From: Oscillospiraceae bacterium
GTDB lineage: Bacteria; Bacillota; Clostridia; Oscillospirales; Oscillospiraceae
Assembly (NCBI GenBank): GCA_020866945.1
Contig: JAJBVW010000212.1
Span: 1-7,157, forward strand
Reading direction: 5' to 3'
DNA: 7,157 nt
Each line of letters opens with the position of its first letter. Position 1 is the stretch's first letter. The notes under the pieces were generated by a model that was given only the letters and a program-made list of their open reading frames with translations, did no database searches and had not been told where the DNA came from. A program made the translations under genes and the position numbers. Shown piece by piece: positions 1 to 6,720 of this stretch.

Positions 1-2045
1 GTATCAAGCTGGGCGAAGAAGGTGTTCTCCTCCAGCTCATAGGCGGAGCATACGGCGGGATGGAGCTGGCCCAGGATGCCAATTTCCTGCTCGCCGGAAA
101 GGACGCGGGCGCAGCGGCCGGGATGGAAGGCGGCGTTGCCACTCTCCTTGACATAGGAGACGTTTTCTATGCGCATATCCTGAAGGATGGCCTCAACGCA
201 GCCCTTGAGCTGGAAGAAGTCCACGTCGCCGCCGTATTCCCCGAGGGTGAGCCAGGGATTTTCATCCGCCAGAGGGCCGTTTTCCTCCGGACGGTAAACA
301 GTGGCCAGTTCATAGAACCGCACTTCCGGATTGCGCCGCGCCGCGTTCAGGCTCAGCACGTCCAGCATGGAGGGCATGGGGGTGGTGCGCATGACGCTGC
401 GATCCTCTCCCAGCGGGTTCTGTATCACAAAGGCTTTCCGCAGGGGGGAATCCTCCGGCAGACGAATCTTGTCCCAGGCCGTGCGGCTGCCAAAGGAATA
501 GGTCAGTATCTCGCTGAAGCCCATGGCGCGGGACAGGCTTGCCAGCCGGTTTTCAAAGCGCTGCTTGTCGCTCCAACCGCCCCGGGCGGTCTTTCCGCGG
601 AACATGGTCGGCTCAATCACGTCGTAGCCATAGAACCGGGCGACCTCCTCCGCGATGTCGGCGTAATGCTCGATGTCGCTGCGCCAGGAGGGAACCACGA
701 TCTGATCACCCCGCATCTCGAAGCCTAGCTTTTCCAGCACGGAGACCATGTAGTCCCGCGACAGGTCTGTTCCCAGCAGGGCGTTTATCTTGTCCGGCTC
801 CAAACGGACGGTTTTGACTTGGGCGGGCTTTGCCACCACGTCAATCATACCGTCAATCACATCGCCGGCGCAGAGAAGCTCCACCAGCTCGCAGGCCCGC
901 TGCACGGCGGGAACGGTTCCCTCCGGGTCAAGGCCCTTTTCAAACTTGCCGGAGGCGTCCGTGCGCATACCAAGACCAATGGCGGTCTTGCGGATGGAGG
1001 TGCCGTTGAAGTTCGCGGACTCGAACACGATGGTGCGGGTGTCGTCCACAATCTCGGAGTTTGCGCCGCCCATGACGCCGGCCACGCCGATGGGCTTTTC
1101 CTCGTCGGCAATCACCAGCATATTGGGGGTCAGGGTGCGGTTGTTCCCGTCCAGGGTCATGATGCTCTCGCCGGGGCGGGCCTTGCGGACGACGATCTTG
1201 CTGCCGCCCACACAGGAAAAGTCAAAGGCGTGCATCGGCTGGCCGTATTCCTGCATGACGTAGTTTGTGATGTCCACGATGTTGTTGATGGGACGGATGC
1301 CGGAGGCACGCAGCCGCCGCCGCAGCCAGGCGGGGGACGGCTCTATGCGGATGTTCTTCACCATCCTGGCCGTATACCGGGGGCAAAGCTCCGGGTCTTC
1401 GATTTCTATGGAGAGGTAGTTTGCAATGTTGTCTCCCGAGCCTTCCACCTGTGGCTCCGGGATGTTCAGCTCTGTGCCGAAGGTGGCGGCAGCCTCTCTC
1501 GCCAGGCCGATGACGCTCAGGCAGTCAGGGCGGTTGTTGGTAATCTCAAACTCCACCACGCTGTCTCCAAGGCCCAGAACCTTTTTGATGTCGTCGCCCG
1601 GGTCGCACGGCTCCAGCATAATGAAAATGCCGTCCTCGATGGCGTAGGGGTAATCATGCGCGTCAAGTCCCAACTCGCTGAGGGAGCACAGCATTCCTTC
1701 GGACAGCACGCCCCGCAGCTTGCTGGTGTGTATCTCCTTGCCGCCGGGAAGGGTAGCCCCATCCAGCGCCACAGGCACCATGTCTCCCTCGGAGACGTTC
1801 TGCGCTCCGGTGACGATATTCAGCTCGTGGGGCTGGCCCGCGTCCACCTTGCAGACCCACATATGGTCAGAATCCGGGTGGGGATTCATAAAGGTGACGC
1901 GCCCCGCTACCACATTGGAGATACCGTCTCCCGTGTGGGAAAGGGACTCCACCTTGGAGCCGGACATGGTCATGCCGTCGCAAAACTCCTTGTCCGAGAC
2001 GGTTATTGTTGTATAGTCATTCAGCCATTCTCTTGAAAGATCCAT
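1..2045 (-). CDS. pheT: Phenylalanyl-tRNA synthetase beta subunit, 3' end outside window
   Basis: This is the beta subunit of the cytoplasmic alpha2-beta2 enzyme that charges tRNA-Phe. The frame is open from the ATG at 2045 to the window edge (681 codons, no stop). The start MDLSREWLNDY is typical of the family. A tRNA-binding OB-like domain spans about residues 40-150 (MNPHPDSDHMWVCKV). It is followed by ITNNRPDCLS (about 168-177), the B3/B4 editing region with ITNYVM and QEYGQPMHAFD (265-275), SGKFEKG (365-371), a B5 domain (about 405-475), and the catalytic-like core with NPLGEDRSVMRTT and FHPGRCARV. Full-length Firmicute PheT is about 790-805 residues, so the C-terminal anticodon-binding FDX-ACB domain is what is missing. 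The gene starts 14 nt after the pheS stop and is surely co-transcribed. No frameshift is seen. Confidence 0.97.
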   Translation of the reverse strand, partial: MDLSREWLNDYTTITVSDKEFCDGMTMSGSKVESLSHTGDGISNVVAGRVTFMNPHPDSDHMWVCKVDAGQPHELNIVTGAQNVSEGDMVPVALDGATLPGGKEIHTSKLRGVLSEGMLCSLSELGLDAHDYPYAIEDGIFIMLEPCDPGDDIKKVLGLGDSVVEFEITNNRPDCLSVIGLAREAAATFGTELNIPEPQVEGSGDNIANYLSIEIEDPELCPRYTARMVKNIRIEPSPAWLRRRLRASGIRPINNIVDITNYVMQEYGQPMHAFDFSCVGGSKIVVRKARPGESIMTLDGNNRTLTPNMLVIADEEKPIGVAGVMGGANSEIVDDTRTIVFESANFNGTSIRKTAIGLGMRTDASGKFEKGLDPEGTVPAVQRACELVELLCAGDVIDGMIDVVAKPAQVKTVRLEPDKINALLGTDLSRDYMVSVLEKLGFEMRGDQIVVPSWRSDIEHYADIAEEVARFYGYDVIEPTMFRGKTARGGWSDKQRFENRLASLSRAMGFSEILTYSFGSRTAWDKIRLPEDSPLRKAFVIQNPLGEDRSVMRTTPMPSMLDVLSLNAARRNPEVRFYELATVYRPEENGPLADENPWLTLGEYGGDVDFFQLKGCVEAILQDMRIENVSYVKESGNAAFHPGRCARVLSGEQEIGILGQLHPAVCSAYELEENTFFAQLD

Positions 2046-2053
2046 TGCTTCCC

Positions 2054-2060
2054 CCTCCTT
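2054..2060 (-). promoter_or_regulatory. pheT ribosome binding site
   Basis: The minus strand reads AAGGAGG here, 8 nt before the pheT ATG at 2045, and overlaps the last base of the pheS stop codon. This strong Shine-Dalgarno sequence fixes the pheT start and suggests close coupling of the two genes. Confidence 0.9.
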
Positions 2061-3085
2061 TAAAACTGATCCAGGAACCGGGCGTCGTTTTCAAACAGCA
2101 GCCGCAGATCGCTGATGCCGAAGCGGAACATGGCCATCCGCTCCGCGCCCACGCCGAAGGCGAAGCCGGAGTATTTTTCCGTGTCTATGCCGCAGACCTC
2201 CAGCACCTTGGGATGCACCATCCCCGCGCCGAGAAGCTCTATCCAGCCCTCGCCCTTGCATACCCGGCAGCCTGCGCCGTGGCATTCAAAGCACTGGATG
2301 TCCACCTCGCAGCTCGGCTCCGTGAAGGGGAAATGGTGGGGGCGGAAGCGGGTCTTGGTCTCCGGTCCATAGAGCCGCCATACCAGCTCGTTCAGCGTTC
2401 CCTTCAGGTCGCCGAAGGTAATGCCCTCGTCTACCACAAGGCCCTCTATCTGGTGGAACATGGGGCTGTGGGTGGCGTCCACCTCATCCTTGCGGTATAC
2501 CCGGCCCGGGGAGATGATGCGGATGGGCAGGGGCTGGGACTCCATGACCCGCACCTGGACAGGGCTGGTCTGGGTGCGCAGCAGCACCTCGTCGTTATCG
2601 TCAAAATAGAAGGTGTCCTGCCGGTCGCGGGCGGGATGCCCGGCGGCGGTGTTCAGCCGGGTGAAGTTATAGTCGGACAGCTCCACCTCCGGCCCCTCGG
2701 CGATGGTAAAGCCCATGCCGATGAATATTTCCTTGGCCTCGCTTATGACCTTGGCCAGCGGGTGGGTGTGTCCTATGGAAACCGTCCGGCCGGGGAGGGT
2801 CACGTCCTCCCGCTCATCCTCCAGCTTCTTTTCCAGGGCCTTTTCCGCCAGAGCCTCACGGCTGGAATCCAGGGCCTCTGTGAGAGCCTCCCGTATCTGG
2901 TTTGCCAGCTGGCCCATGACGGGCCGCTCCTCGGGGGACAGAGAACCCATTTGCTTTAATATGGCAGTCAGCTCGCCCTTTTTGCCCAAATACTTTACCC
3001 GGATGGCCTCCAACGCCTCCAGCGTATCCGCCTCGCGGATTTCCTGAAGAGACTGATCCTTTAATTGACGCAATTTGTTTTCCAT
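2060..3085 (-). CDS. pheS: Phenylalanyl-tRNA synthetase alpha subunit
   Basis: This is the catalytic alpha subunit of PheRS, a class II aminoacyl-tRNA synthetase that activates phenylalanine and transfers it to tRNA-Phe. It has 341 residues, the usual Firmicute length. The N-terminus (about 1-85) is a charged, helical, coiled-coil-like tRNA-binding arm with IRVKYLGKKGEL. The catalytic domain follows with HPLAKVISEAKEIFIGMGF (motif 1 region), RIISPGRVYRKDEVDATHSPMFHQIEG (motif 2; listed as two adjoining parts RIISPGRVYRKDEVDATHS and PMFHQIEG) and FGVGAERMAMFRFGISDLR (motif 3). C265, C268, C273 and C276 form a C-x2-C-x4-C-x2-C loop. Ala309 in GFAFG corresponds to the residue that sets Phe specificity in E. 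coli PheS (A294). The frame extends upstream to 3184, but the ATG at 3085 is chosen because it has an SD and because the promoter lies inside that extension. Confidence 0.97.
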   Translation of the reverse strand: MENKLRQLKDQSLQEIREADTLEALEAIRVKYLGKKGELTAILKQMGSLSPEERPVMGQLANQIREALTEALDSSREALAEKALEKKLEDEREDVTLPGRTVSIGHTHPLAKVISEAKEIFIGMGFTIAEGPEVELSDYNFTRLNTAAGHPARDRQDTFYFDDNDEVLLRTQTSPVQVRVMESQPLPIRIISPGRVYRKDEVDATHSPMFHQIEGLVVDEGITFGDLKGTLNELVWRLYGPETKTRFRPHHFPFTEPSCEVDIQCFECHGAGCRVCKGEGWIELLGAGMVHPKVLEVCGIDTEKYSGFAFGVGAERMAMFRFGISDLRLLFENDARFLDQF

Positions 3086-3090
3086 AACTT

Positions 3091-3096
3091 CTCCTC
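3091..3096 (-). promoter_or_regulatory. pheS ribosome binding site
   Basis: The minus strand reads GAGGAG, 5 nt before the ATG at 3085. This supports MENKLRQL as the protein start over the longer frame beginning at 3184. Confidence 0.75.
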
Positions 3097-3127
3097 GCGT
3101 GTATACCTCTAATATCAAACTATAGTA

Positions 3128-3156
3128 TTTATAGCACAATCTTGTCCCCCGCGCAA
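3128..3156 (-). promoter_or_regulatory. Putative sigma-A promoter of pheST
   Basis: On the minus strand a -35-like TTGCGC (3151-3156) is separated by exactly 17 nt from a -10-like TATAAA (3128-3133). Transcription would begin near 3121, giving a leader of about 35 nt before pheS. That is far too short for a T-box or other tRNA-sensing leader, so pheST appears not to be controlled that way from this promoter. The match is by eye only. Confidence 0.6.
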
Positions 3157-3203
3157 CCTCATTTTTAATATAGTAAGACGGCAAAGCCCTGCGCAGAGGA
3201 AGA

Positions 3204-3238
3204 GCGTGACGCTGTGCGATACTGCGTGACGCTGTGCG
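3204..3238. repeat. Two 15-bp direct repeats, 20-bp period
   Basis: GCGTGACGCTGTGCG occurs exactly at 3204-3218 and 3224-3238. Both copies lie about 50-80 bp upstream of the pheST -35 box, on one face of the helix (about two turns apart). The second copy can pair with the sequence after it: TGACGC (3227-3232) with GCGTCA (3239-3244), and CGTCA (3240-3244) with TGACG (3249-3253). They could be regulator sites or simply a local duplication. Confidence 0.7.
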
Positions 3239-3261
3239 GCGTCAGCGTTGACGAGCCAACT

Positions 3262-3323
3262 AAAACAATAACAGAAACCATAACCAAACCAAACCTAACA
3301 AAAACTATAACAGAAACCATAAC
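3262..3323. repeat. A/C-rich direct repeat, 39-bp period
   Basis: Positions 3262-3284 and 3301-3323 are the same 23 bp with one mismatch (third base before ATAACAGAAACC). The wider block 3257-3338 is an A/C-rich low-complexity strand with more ACAGAAAC copies. In the frame starting at 3214 it would read as Thr/Glu-rich repeats (TKTITETIT twice), but there is no SD, so I treat it as non-coding. Confidence 0.7.
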
Positions 3324-3339
3324 AGAAACAGAAACCAAT

Positions 3340-3433
3340 CCCGCCGGTGTGGCGGCGGGTATGACTCCCTCTGGAAGAGAGTCGGGCTTATTGTACTGAG
3401 AATAAGATTCCCGTCTCCGCCGAAAGTTTTTTT
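3340..3433 (+). ncRNA. Candidate structured RNA ending in a T7 run
   Basis: A perfect GC-rich hairpin, CCCGCCG (3340-3346) with CGGCGGG (3353-3359), is followed by GACTC...GAGTC and then CTTATT...AATAAG hairpins. CCCGTCTCCGCC, just before CGAAAG and seven T (3427-3433), can instead pair with GGCGGCGGG (3351-3359), enclosing the two inner hairpins. This mutually exclusive pairing resembles a terminator/antiterminator or a small RNA with a terminator, but the closing stem is 5 nt from the T-run and no known family is recognised. A weak plus-strand promoter (TTGTCC at 3142, TAATAT at 3166) could start it. Confidence 0.3.
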
Positions 3434-3530
3434 ATCACTATAAGACTGTTTGCTGGAACATGGGAAAAATGAGAGATAACCGCCGGCTCACAAAAGCAGC
3501 GCGCAGGGTGGGGTTTGGCGCTGTTGGGTA

Positions 3531-3559
3531 TTGCAAAATTGGGGTGGATAGTGTAAAAT
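3531..3559 (+). promoter_or_regulatory. Putative sigma-A promoter for the dehydratase gene
   Basis: TTGCAA (3531-3536) and TAAAAT (3554-3559) are separated by 17 nt, matching the sigma-A consensus at 4/6 and 5/6 positions. Transcription would start near 3566, leaving a leader of about 480 nt before the ATG at 4045. It is the best plus-strand promoter I see in this intergenic region. Confidence 0.5.
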
Positions 3560-3565
3560 AATGCT

Positions 3566-4044
3566 GTCTAGTCGAAAAAACGCTGTTAAGAAGATTTTAT
3601 CAAACATAATTTTGCACTTCCTGGATTGCGAACAATATTTGAATATCCTAAAATGCAGTGAGGATAGGTGCGTTTTGGGCGAGAATGCCGAGAATGAATT
3701 TTGGATTTGGTAATTATTGGTAAAGAATGGTTGGGTTCCACCGTTTTTTGGCGGGCTTTCTTTATTACCTTTTTGCGCGATTTATTTTGGATTATCAGGC
3801 ATTGAGCGCCTGTCCTGCGCGAACGCGGGGGGCAGAAGATTGCATTCGGGTATGCGCGTTTTGGCTTCGCGCGTTATGCATGATGACAAAGAGAAAATTA
3901 TTACGAACGAAAAGGTTTAGATATTCGGTTTACAAGAGCTGTTTGACGGGCTGAACGGCTTCGGTTCTGTATAGGCCGCGCATATAAAACAAATTTAAAG
4001 AATACGAGGAAGACCGCCCCGAAATCATGCGGGGGGGTACTACG
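3566..4044 (+). promoter_or_regulatory. Long structured 5' leader of the dehydratase gene
   Basis: No convincing gene lies here. Two strong hairpins are visible. The first, 3810-3819 with 3824-3835, has a GCG-CGAA-CGC tip and a 2-nt bulge. The second, 3841-3880, has an outer stem TGCAT/ATGCA, then an internal loop, then a 7-bp stem around GCGCG (3854-3858) and CGCGC (3868-3872). Neither is followed by a T-run, so they are not ordinary terminators. The rest is AT-rich with no recognisable riboswitch motif. Open frames at 3717-3954 lack an SD and were not called. Confidence 0.35.
4014..4038 (+). promoter_or_regulatory. G7-tract ribosome binding site within a possible hairpin
   Basis: Seven G (4031-4037) lie 7 nt before the ATG at 4045 and are the only plausible SD. 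Upstream CCGC (4014-4017) can pair with GCGG (4029-4032), or CCCC (4017-4020) with any four of the G run, so the site could be hidden in a hairpin. An earlier in-frame ATG at 4027 has only GAGGA 16 nt away, too far to be its SD. Confidence 0.55.
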
Positions 4045-6132
4045 ATGAATGAAAAAGTGAACAATAGTGGGAAGAAGAAAATTCAACACTGGAAGATAAT
4101 AGCGATTGGCTTGATGATTTATGATGTTATAGCAATCGCTTTTTCCTATTTCTTTGGGCTGTGGCTGCGGTTTGATTTTCAATTCACGACCATTCCGGCG
4201 GAATACCTGTATTCATACGCGGTTGGTATACCTATTTACATTATCGCCTCGCTGGTGTTCTTCTGGTTTACACGTATGTATAGGGGCATCTGGCGCTTCG
4301 CGGGCTTCAACGAGCTGCTGCGGTACGCGCTGTCGTCCGTTATTGCCTCGGCGGCTTATACGGTCGTCAGTGTGCTGTCCGGCGGTAGGATGCCCCTGCC
4401 GTATTATGTGGTTGGGGCCATCGTGCAGTTTATCCTCGTCGTGGGCATACGGTTCAGCTATCGCTTCTATACGCAGGTGCTCGTGAAACGGGACGATACA
4501 GCGGCGGCTGCGCCCGCGAAGAAGGCCATGATTATCGGCGCCGGCGCGGCGGGCAGAACCGTCGTCCGGGAAATGCAGCAGTCAGATAAGACGAACATGG
4601 TTCCCGCCTGCATCATTGACGACAACCCAAACAAGTGGGCGCGCTTTGTCGAGGGGGTTCCCGTTGTCGGCGGCCGGAAGGATATTCCCGCAATGGCCAA
4701 AAAATATGACGTGGAGGAGATTTATTTCTGCATTCCAACGGCCTCGGCGAAGGTCAAGAGGGATATTTTGAACATCTGCAAGGAGACCGGGTGCAGGCTG
4801 AAGAGCCTGCCGGGCATCTATCAGCTCGCGAATGAGGAAGTCCTGGTGAGCAGGCTGAAATCCGTGGCGCTGGAGGATTTGCTTGGCCGCGACCCCATCA
4901 GGGTGGATTTGGACGAAATATTCCAGTACATAAAGGGCAAGACGATTCTTGTCACCGGCGGCGGCGGCTCCATCGGAAGCGAGCTGTGCCGGCAGATTGC
5001 AGGCCATGAGCCGGGCCATCTGATTATTTTTGATATATATGAGAACAGCACCTATCAAATAGAGCTGGAGCTTCGGGAGAAATACCCGAATTTGAAGCTG
5101 ACGGTTTTGATTGGGTCAGTCCGCGACAGCCGCAGATTGGATCATGTGTTTGGAACGTACAGACCGGACATCGTGTATCATTCGGCGGCTCATAAGCATG
5201 TCCCGCTGATGGAATACAGCCCCAACGAGGCCATCAAAAACAATGTGGTCGGCACGTATAAGACGGCTTACGCGGCGCTGAAATATGGGACGCAGCGGTT
5301 TGTGCTGATAAGCACGGATAAGGCGGTCAATCCCACCAATATTATGGGCGCCTCGAAGCGCATATGCGAGATGGTGATTCAGAGCATGGACGCCATCAGC
5401 CGGAGCGGGCGCATGGATTTGCTGCCGTTTCTCCACGCTCATAAGGACAAGGTGGTAAACGGGCAGGTCGTGCATGACCCGATGGATCACATGGCGGCCG
5501 ACGGCGGAGCTACCTGCGATACGCTGAAAATCGAGAGCGTGGAAAATAAGGGGCGGACGGGGACGCAGTTCGTGGCCGTACGGTTTGGCAATGTGCTGGG
5601 CAGCAACGGCTCCGTTGTGCCGCGCTTTAAGCGGCAGATAGAGATGGGCGGCCCGGTCACGGTGACGCATCCCGATATTACCCGGTATTTTATGACGATT
5701 CCGGAGGCGGTCAGCCTGATTTTGCAGGCCGGTACCTATGCCTGGGGCGGGGAGATTTTCGTGCTGGATATGGGCGAGCCGGTGAAGATAGATACCCTGG
5801 CGAGAAACCTCATAAAGCTCTCCGGCTACAAGCCGGACGAGGACATAGAGGTCGTATACACAGGGCTGCGTCCGGGCGAGAAGCTGTATGAGGAAAAGCT
5901 CATGGCCGAGGAGGGCATGAAAAAGACGGATAACGAGCTGATTTATATTGGCAAGCCGATTCCCTTCAATGTGGAGGAGTTTTTAAAGCAGCTGGAGGAG
6001 CTGGCAAGCGCAAGCTATGAAAACAGCCCAGACATCGTAGAAATCGTGGAGCGCATCGTTCCCACCTTCCACCCCGTAGGCGAGCACCCCGAGGAAAAGC
6101 TGGCCGCCGAAGCAGATCCAGCAGCGGTGTGA
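4045..6132 (+). CDS. Membrane nucleotide-sugar 4,6-dehydratase (PglF/WbpM/CapD type)
   Basis: This 695-residue protein belongs to the extended SDR family that removes water from UDP-GlcNAc or a similar nucleotide sugar, giving 4-keto-6-deoxy sugars for capsule, exopolysaccharide or glycoprotein. Four membrane helices (about 18-40, 54-78, 92-112, 118-138) precede a first Rossmann domain (GAGAAGR, 165-171) and a second, catalytic one (TGGGGSIGS, 304-312). The active-site segment STDK (423-426) and MGASK (434-438) has Met in place of the usual SDR Tyr, as in PglF-type enzymes. RFGNVLGSNGSV (513 on), RYFMTIPEA and GLRPGEKLYEE complete the fold. Residues about 449-504 are an insertion of roughly 50 residues relative to typical members. 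Substrate and stereochemistry (C5 epimerising or not) cannot be told. It seems to be transcribed alone. A start at 4027 would add MRGGTT. Confidence 0.93.
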   Translation: MNEKVNNSGKKKIQHWKIIAIGLMIYDVIAIAFSYFFGLWLRFDFQFTTIPAEYLYSYAVGIPIYIIASLVFFWFTRMYRGIWRFAGFNELLRYALSSVIASAAYTVVSVLSGGRMPLPYYVVGAIVQFILVVGIRFSYRFYTQVLVKRDDTAAAAPAKKAMIIGAGAAGRTVVREMQQSDKTNMVPACIIDDNPNKWARFVEGVPVVGGRKDIPAMAKKYDVEEIYFCIPTASAKVKRDILNICKETGCRLKSLPGIYQLANEEVLVSRLKSVALEDLLGRDPIRVDLDEIFQYIKGKTILVTGGGGSIGSELCRQIAGHEPGHLIIFDIYENSTYQIELELREKYPNLKLTVLIGSVRDSRRLDHVFGTYRPDIVYHSAAHKHVPLMEYSPNEAIKNNVVGTYKTAYAALKYGTQRFVLISTDKAVNPTNIMGASKRICEMVIQSMDAISRSGRMDLLPFLHAHKDKVVNGQVVHDPMDHMAADGGATCDTLKIESVENKGRTGTQFVAVRFGNVLGSNGSVVPRFKRQIEMGGPVTVTHPDITRYFMTIPEAVSLILQAGTYAWGGEIFVLDMGEPVKIDTLARNLIKLSGYKPDEDIEVVYTGLRPGEKLYEEKLMAEEGMKKTDNELIYIGKPIPFNVEEFLKQLEELASASYENSPDIVEIVERIVPTFHPVGEHPEEKLAAEADPAAV

Positions 6133-6153
6133 TGGTGGAATGGAGCTGGGTGA

Positions 6154-6176
6154 GGTTTACATGCTACGGGTAAACC
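6154..6176 (+). other. Inverted repeat just after the dehydratase stop
   Basis: GGTTTAC (6154-6160) and GTAAACC (6170-6176) form a perfect 7-bp stem around a 9-nt loop, 21 nt past the stop codon. It overlaps the first copy of the 19-bp repeat and has no T-run, so it may be a processing or end-of-message hairpin rather than a standard terminator. Confidence 0.5.
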
Positions 6177-6294
6177 GATTGTAGAAAACAGACAAAATAA
6201 ATACTCTGATAACCTTGTATTTTGTTAAATATCAACAACAAAAATCGCATTTTTTGCCCACATCACCCTCGAAAATCCTAGCGTACAGACAAGA

Positions 6295-6343
6295 ATCGGT
6301 TTAACCGTAGCATATTTTTCGCACATGCTACAGGTAAACCGAT
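6295..6343. repeat. Repeat pair A, facing copies forming a long hairpin
   Basis: A forward copy (6295-6313) and a reverse copy (6325-6343) flank 11 nt (6314-6324). 17 of 19 positions pair, so RNA or single-stranded DNA would fold into one long stem-loop. Confidence 0.85.
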
Positions 6344-6467
6344 GGGTAAAAATCATAACGGGATTTACTTCACTGTAGCATGGGTAGTCTGGTTGTTATT
6401 GAGAATTGGATTGGTTTTAAGGTAGCATGAGTGGGTTTTTGATGGGTAGGAGATAGGTTTTGAAGCA

Positions 6468-6577
6468 ATCGGTTTACCTGTAGCATGGCAGGTCTGGTGA
6501 ATCGGTTTACCCGTAGCATAAGAGGTTTGATGAAAATGTCCATTATCGGTTTAACTGTAGCATGAGTAGTTTGATGA
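6468..6577 (+). repeat. Head-to-tail copies with a shared 33-bp extended unit
   Basis: The copies at 6468, 6501 and 6545 are each followed by a related 14-nt tail: GGCAGGTCTGGTGA, AAGAGGTTTGATGA and GAGTAGTTTGATGA. The unit is therefore 33 bp, followed by 0, 11 and 3 extra bases before the next copy. The degenerate copies at 6361 and 6410 have recognisable tails as well. Confidence 0.75.
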
Positions 6578-6580
6578 GCA

Positions 6581-6629
6581 ATCGGTTTAACCGTAGCGTG
6601 TCGGAAGAAGATGCTACAGGCAAACCGAT
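6581..6629. repeat. Repeat pair B, facing copies forming a long hairpin
   Basis: A forward copy (6581-6599) and a reverse copy (6611-6629) are separated by 11 nt (6600-6610), the same spacing as pair A. 15 of 19 positions pair, plus one G-U. Confidence 0.8.
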
Positions 6630-6633
6630 GGTA

Positions 6634-6692
6634 GGAGATAATCGAGTGTCCAGCGGAGATAATCTGCTGGAACAGAGGTAGCGGAGATAATC
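6634..6692 (+). repeat. Three GGAGATAATC direct repeats
   Basis: GGAGATAATC is at 6634-6643, 6655-6664 and 6683-6692; the last two extend to AGCGGAGATAATC (6652-6664, 6680-6692). A related GGTAATC occurs at 6705, 6920 and 7060, and GATAATC at 6962. Confidence 0.75.
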
Positions 6693-6711
6693 ACAGGGGG
6701 CTGTGGTAATC
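6686..6711. other. Inverted repeat around a G4 loop
   Basis: GATAATCACAG (6686-6696) and CTGTGGTAATC (6701-6711) pair at 10 of 11 positions (one a G-T wobble) around GGGG. It combines two of the GRTAATC motifs in one hairpin. Confidence 0.6.
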
Positions 6712-6720
6712 GAGAAAGGA

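Noticed and set aside
60..2959. Long plus-strand open frames opposite pheT and pheS (60-728, 819-2036, 2006-2959)
   Set aside because: They are antisense to well-supported synthetase genes; the first two are codon-aligned with pheT and stay open because TTA, CTA and TCA codons are rare in the real genes. No SD or recognisable protein.
3086..3184. 33-residue N-terminal extension of PheS
   Set aside because: It has no SD, contains the putative promoter, and does not resemble PheS N-termini; the ATG at 3085 has GAGGAG.
3214..3399. 61-codon Thr/Glu-rich open frame
   Set aside because: It is composed of a low-complexity repeat and GC hairpins and has no ribosome binding site.
3505..3511. AGGGTGG, resembling the start of the T-box signature
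   Set aside because: The following bases (GGTTTGGCG) do not continue the NACCGCG signature, and no specifier stem is seen.
3923..3933. TTCGGTTTAC, resembling half of the 19-bp repeat
   Set aside because: Only the left half matches and the right half (GTAGCAT) is absent; probably chance.
3717..3954. Two overlapping small open frames of 67 and 75 codons
   Set aside because: No SD and no family resemblance; they lie in the structured leader, so they are likely chance frames.
6295..6599. Plasmid iterons or a replication origin
   Set aside because: Spacing is irregular, copies are in both orientations, no DnaA-box cluster or rep gene is seen, and pheST nearby points to chromosomal DNA. Not fully excluded, because the gene at 7150 is unseen.
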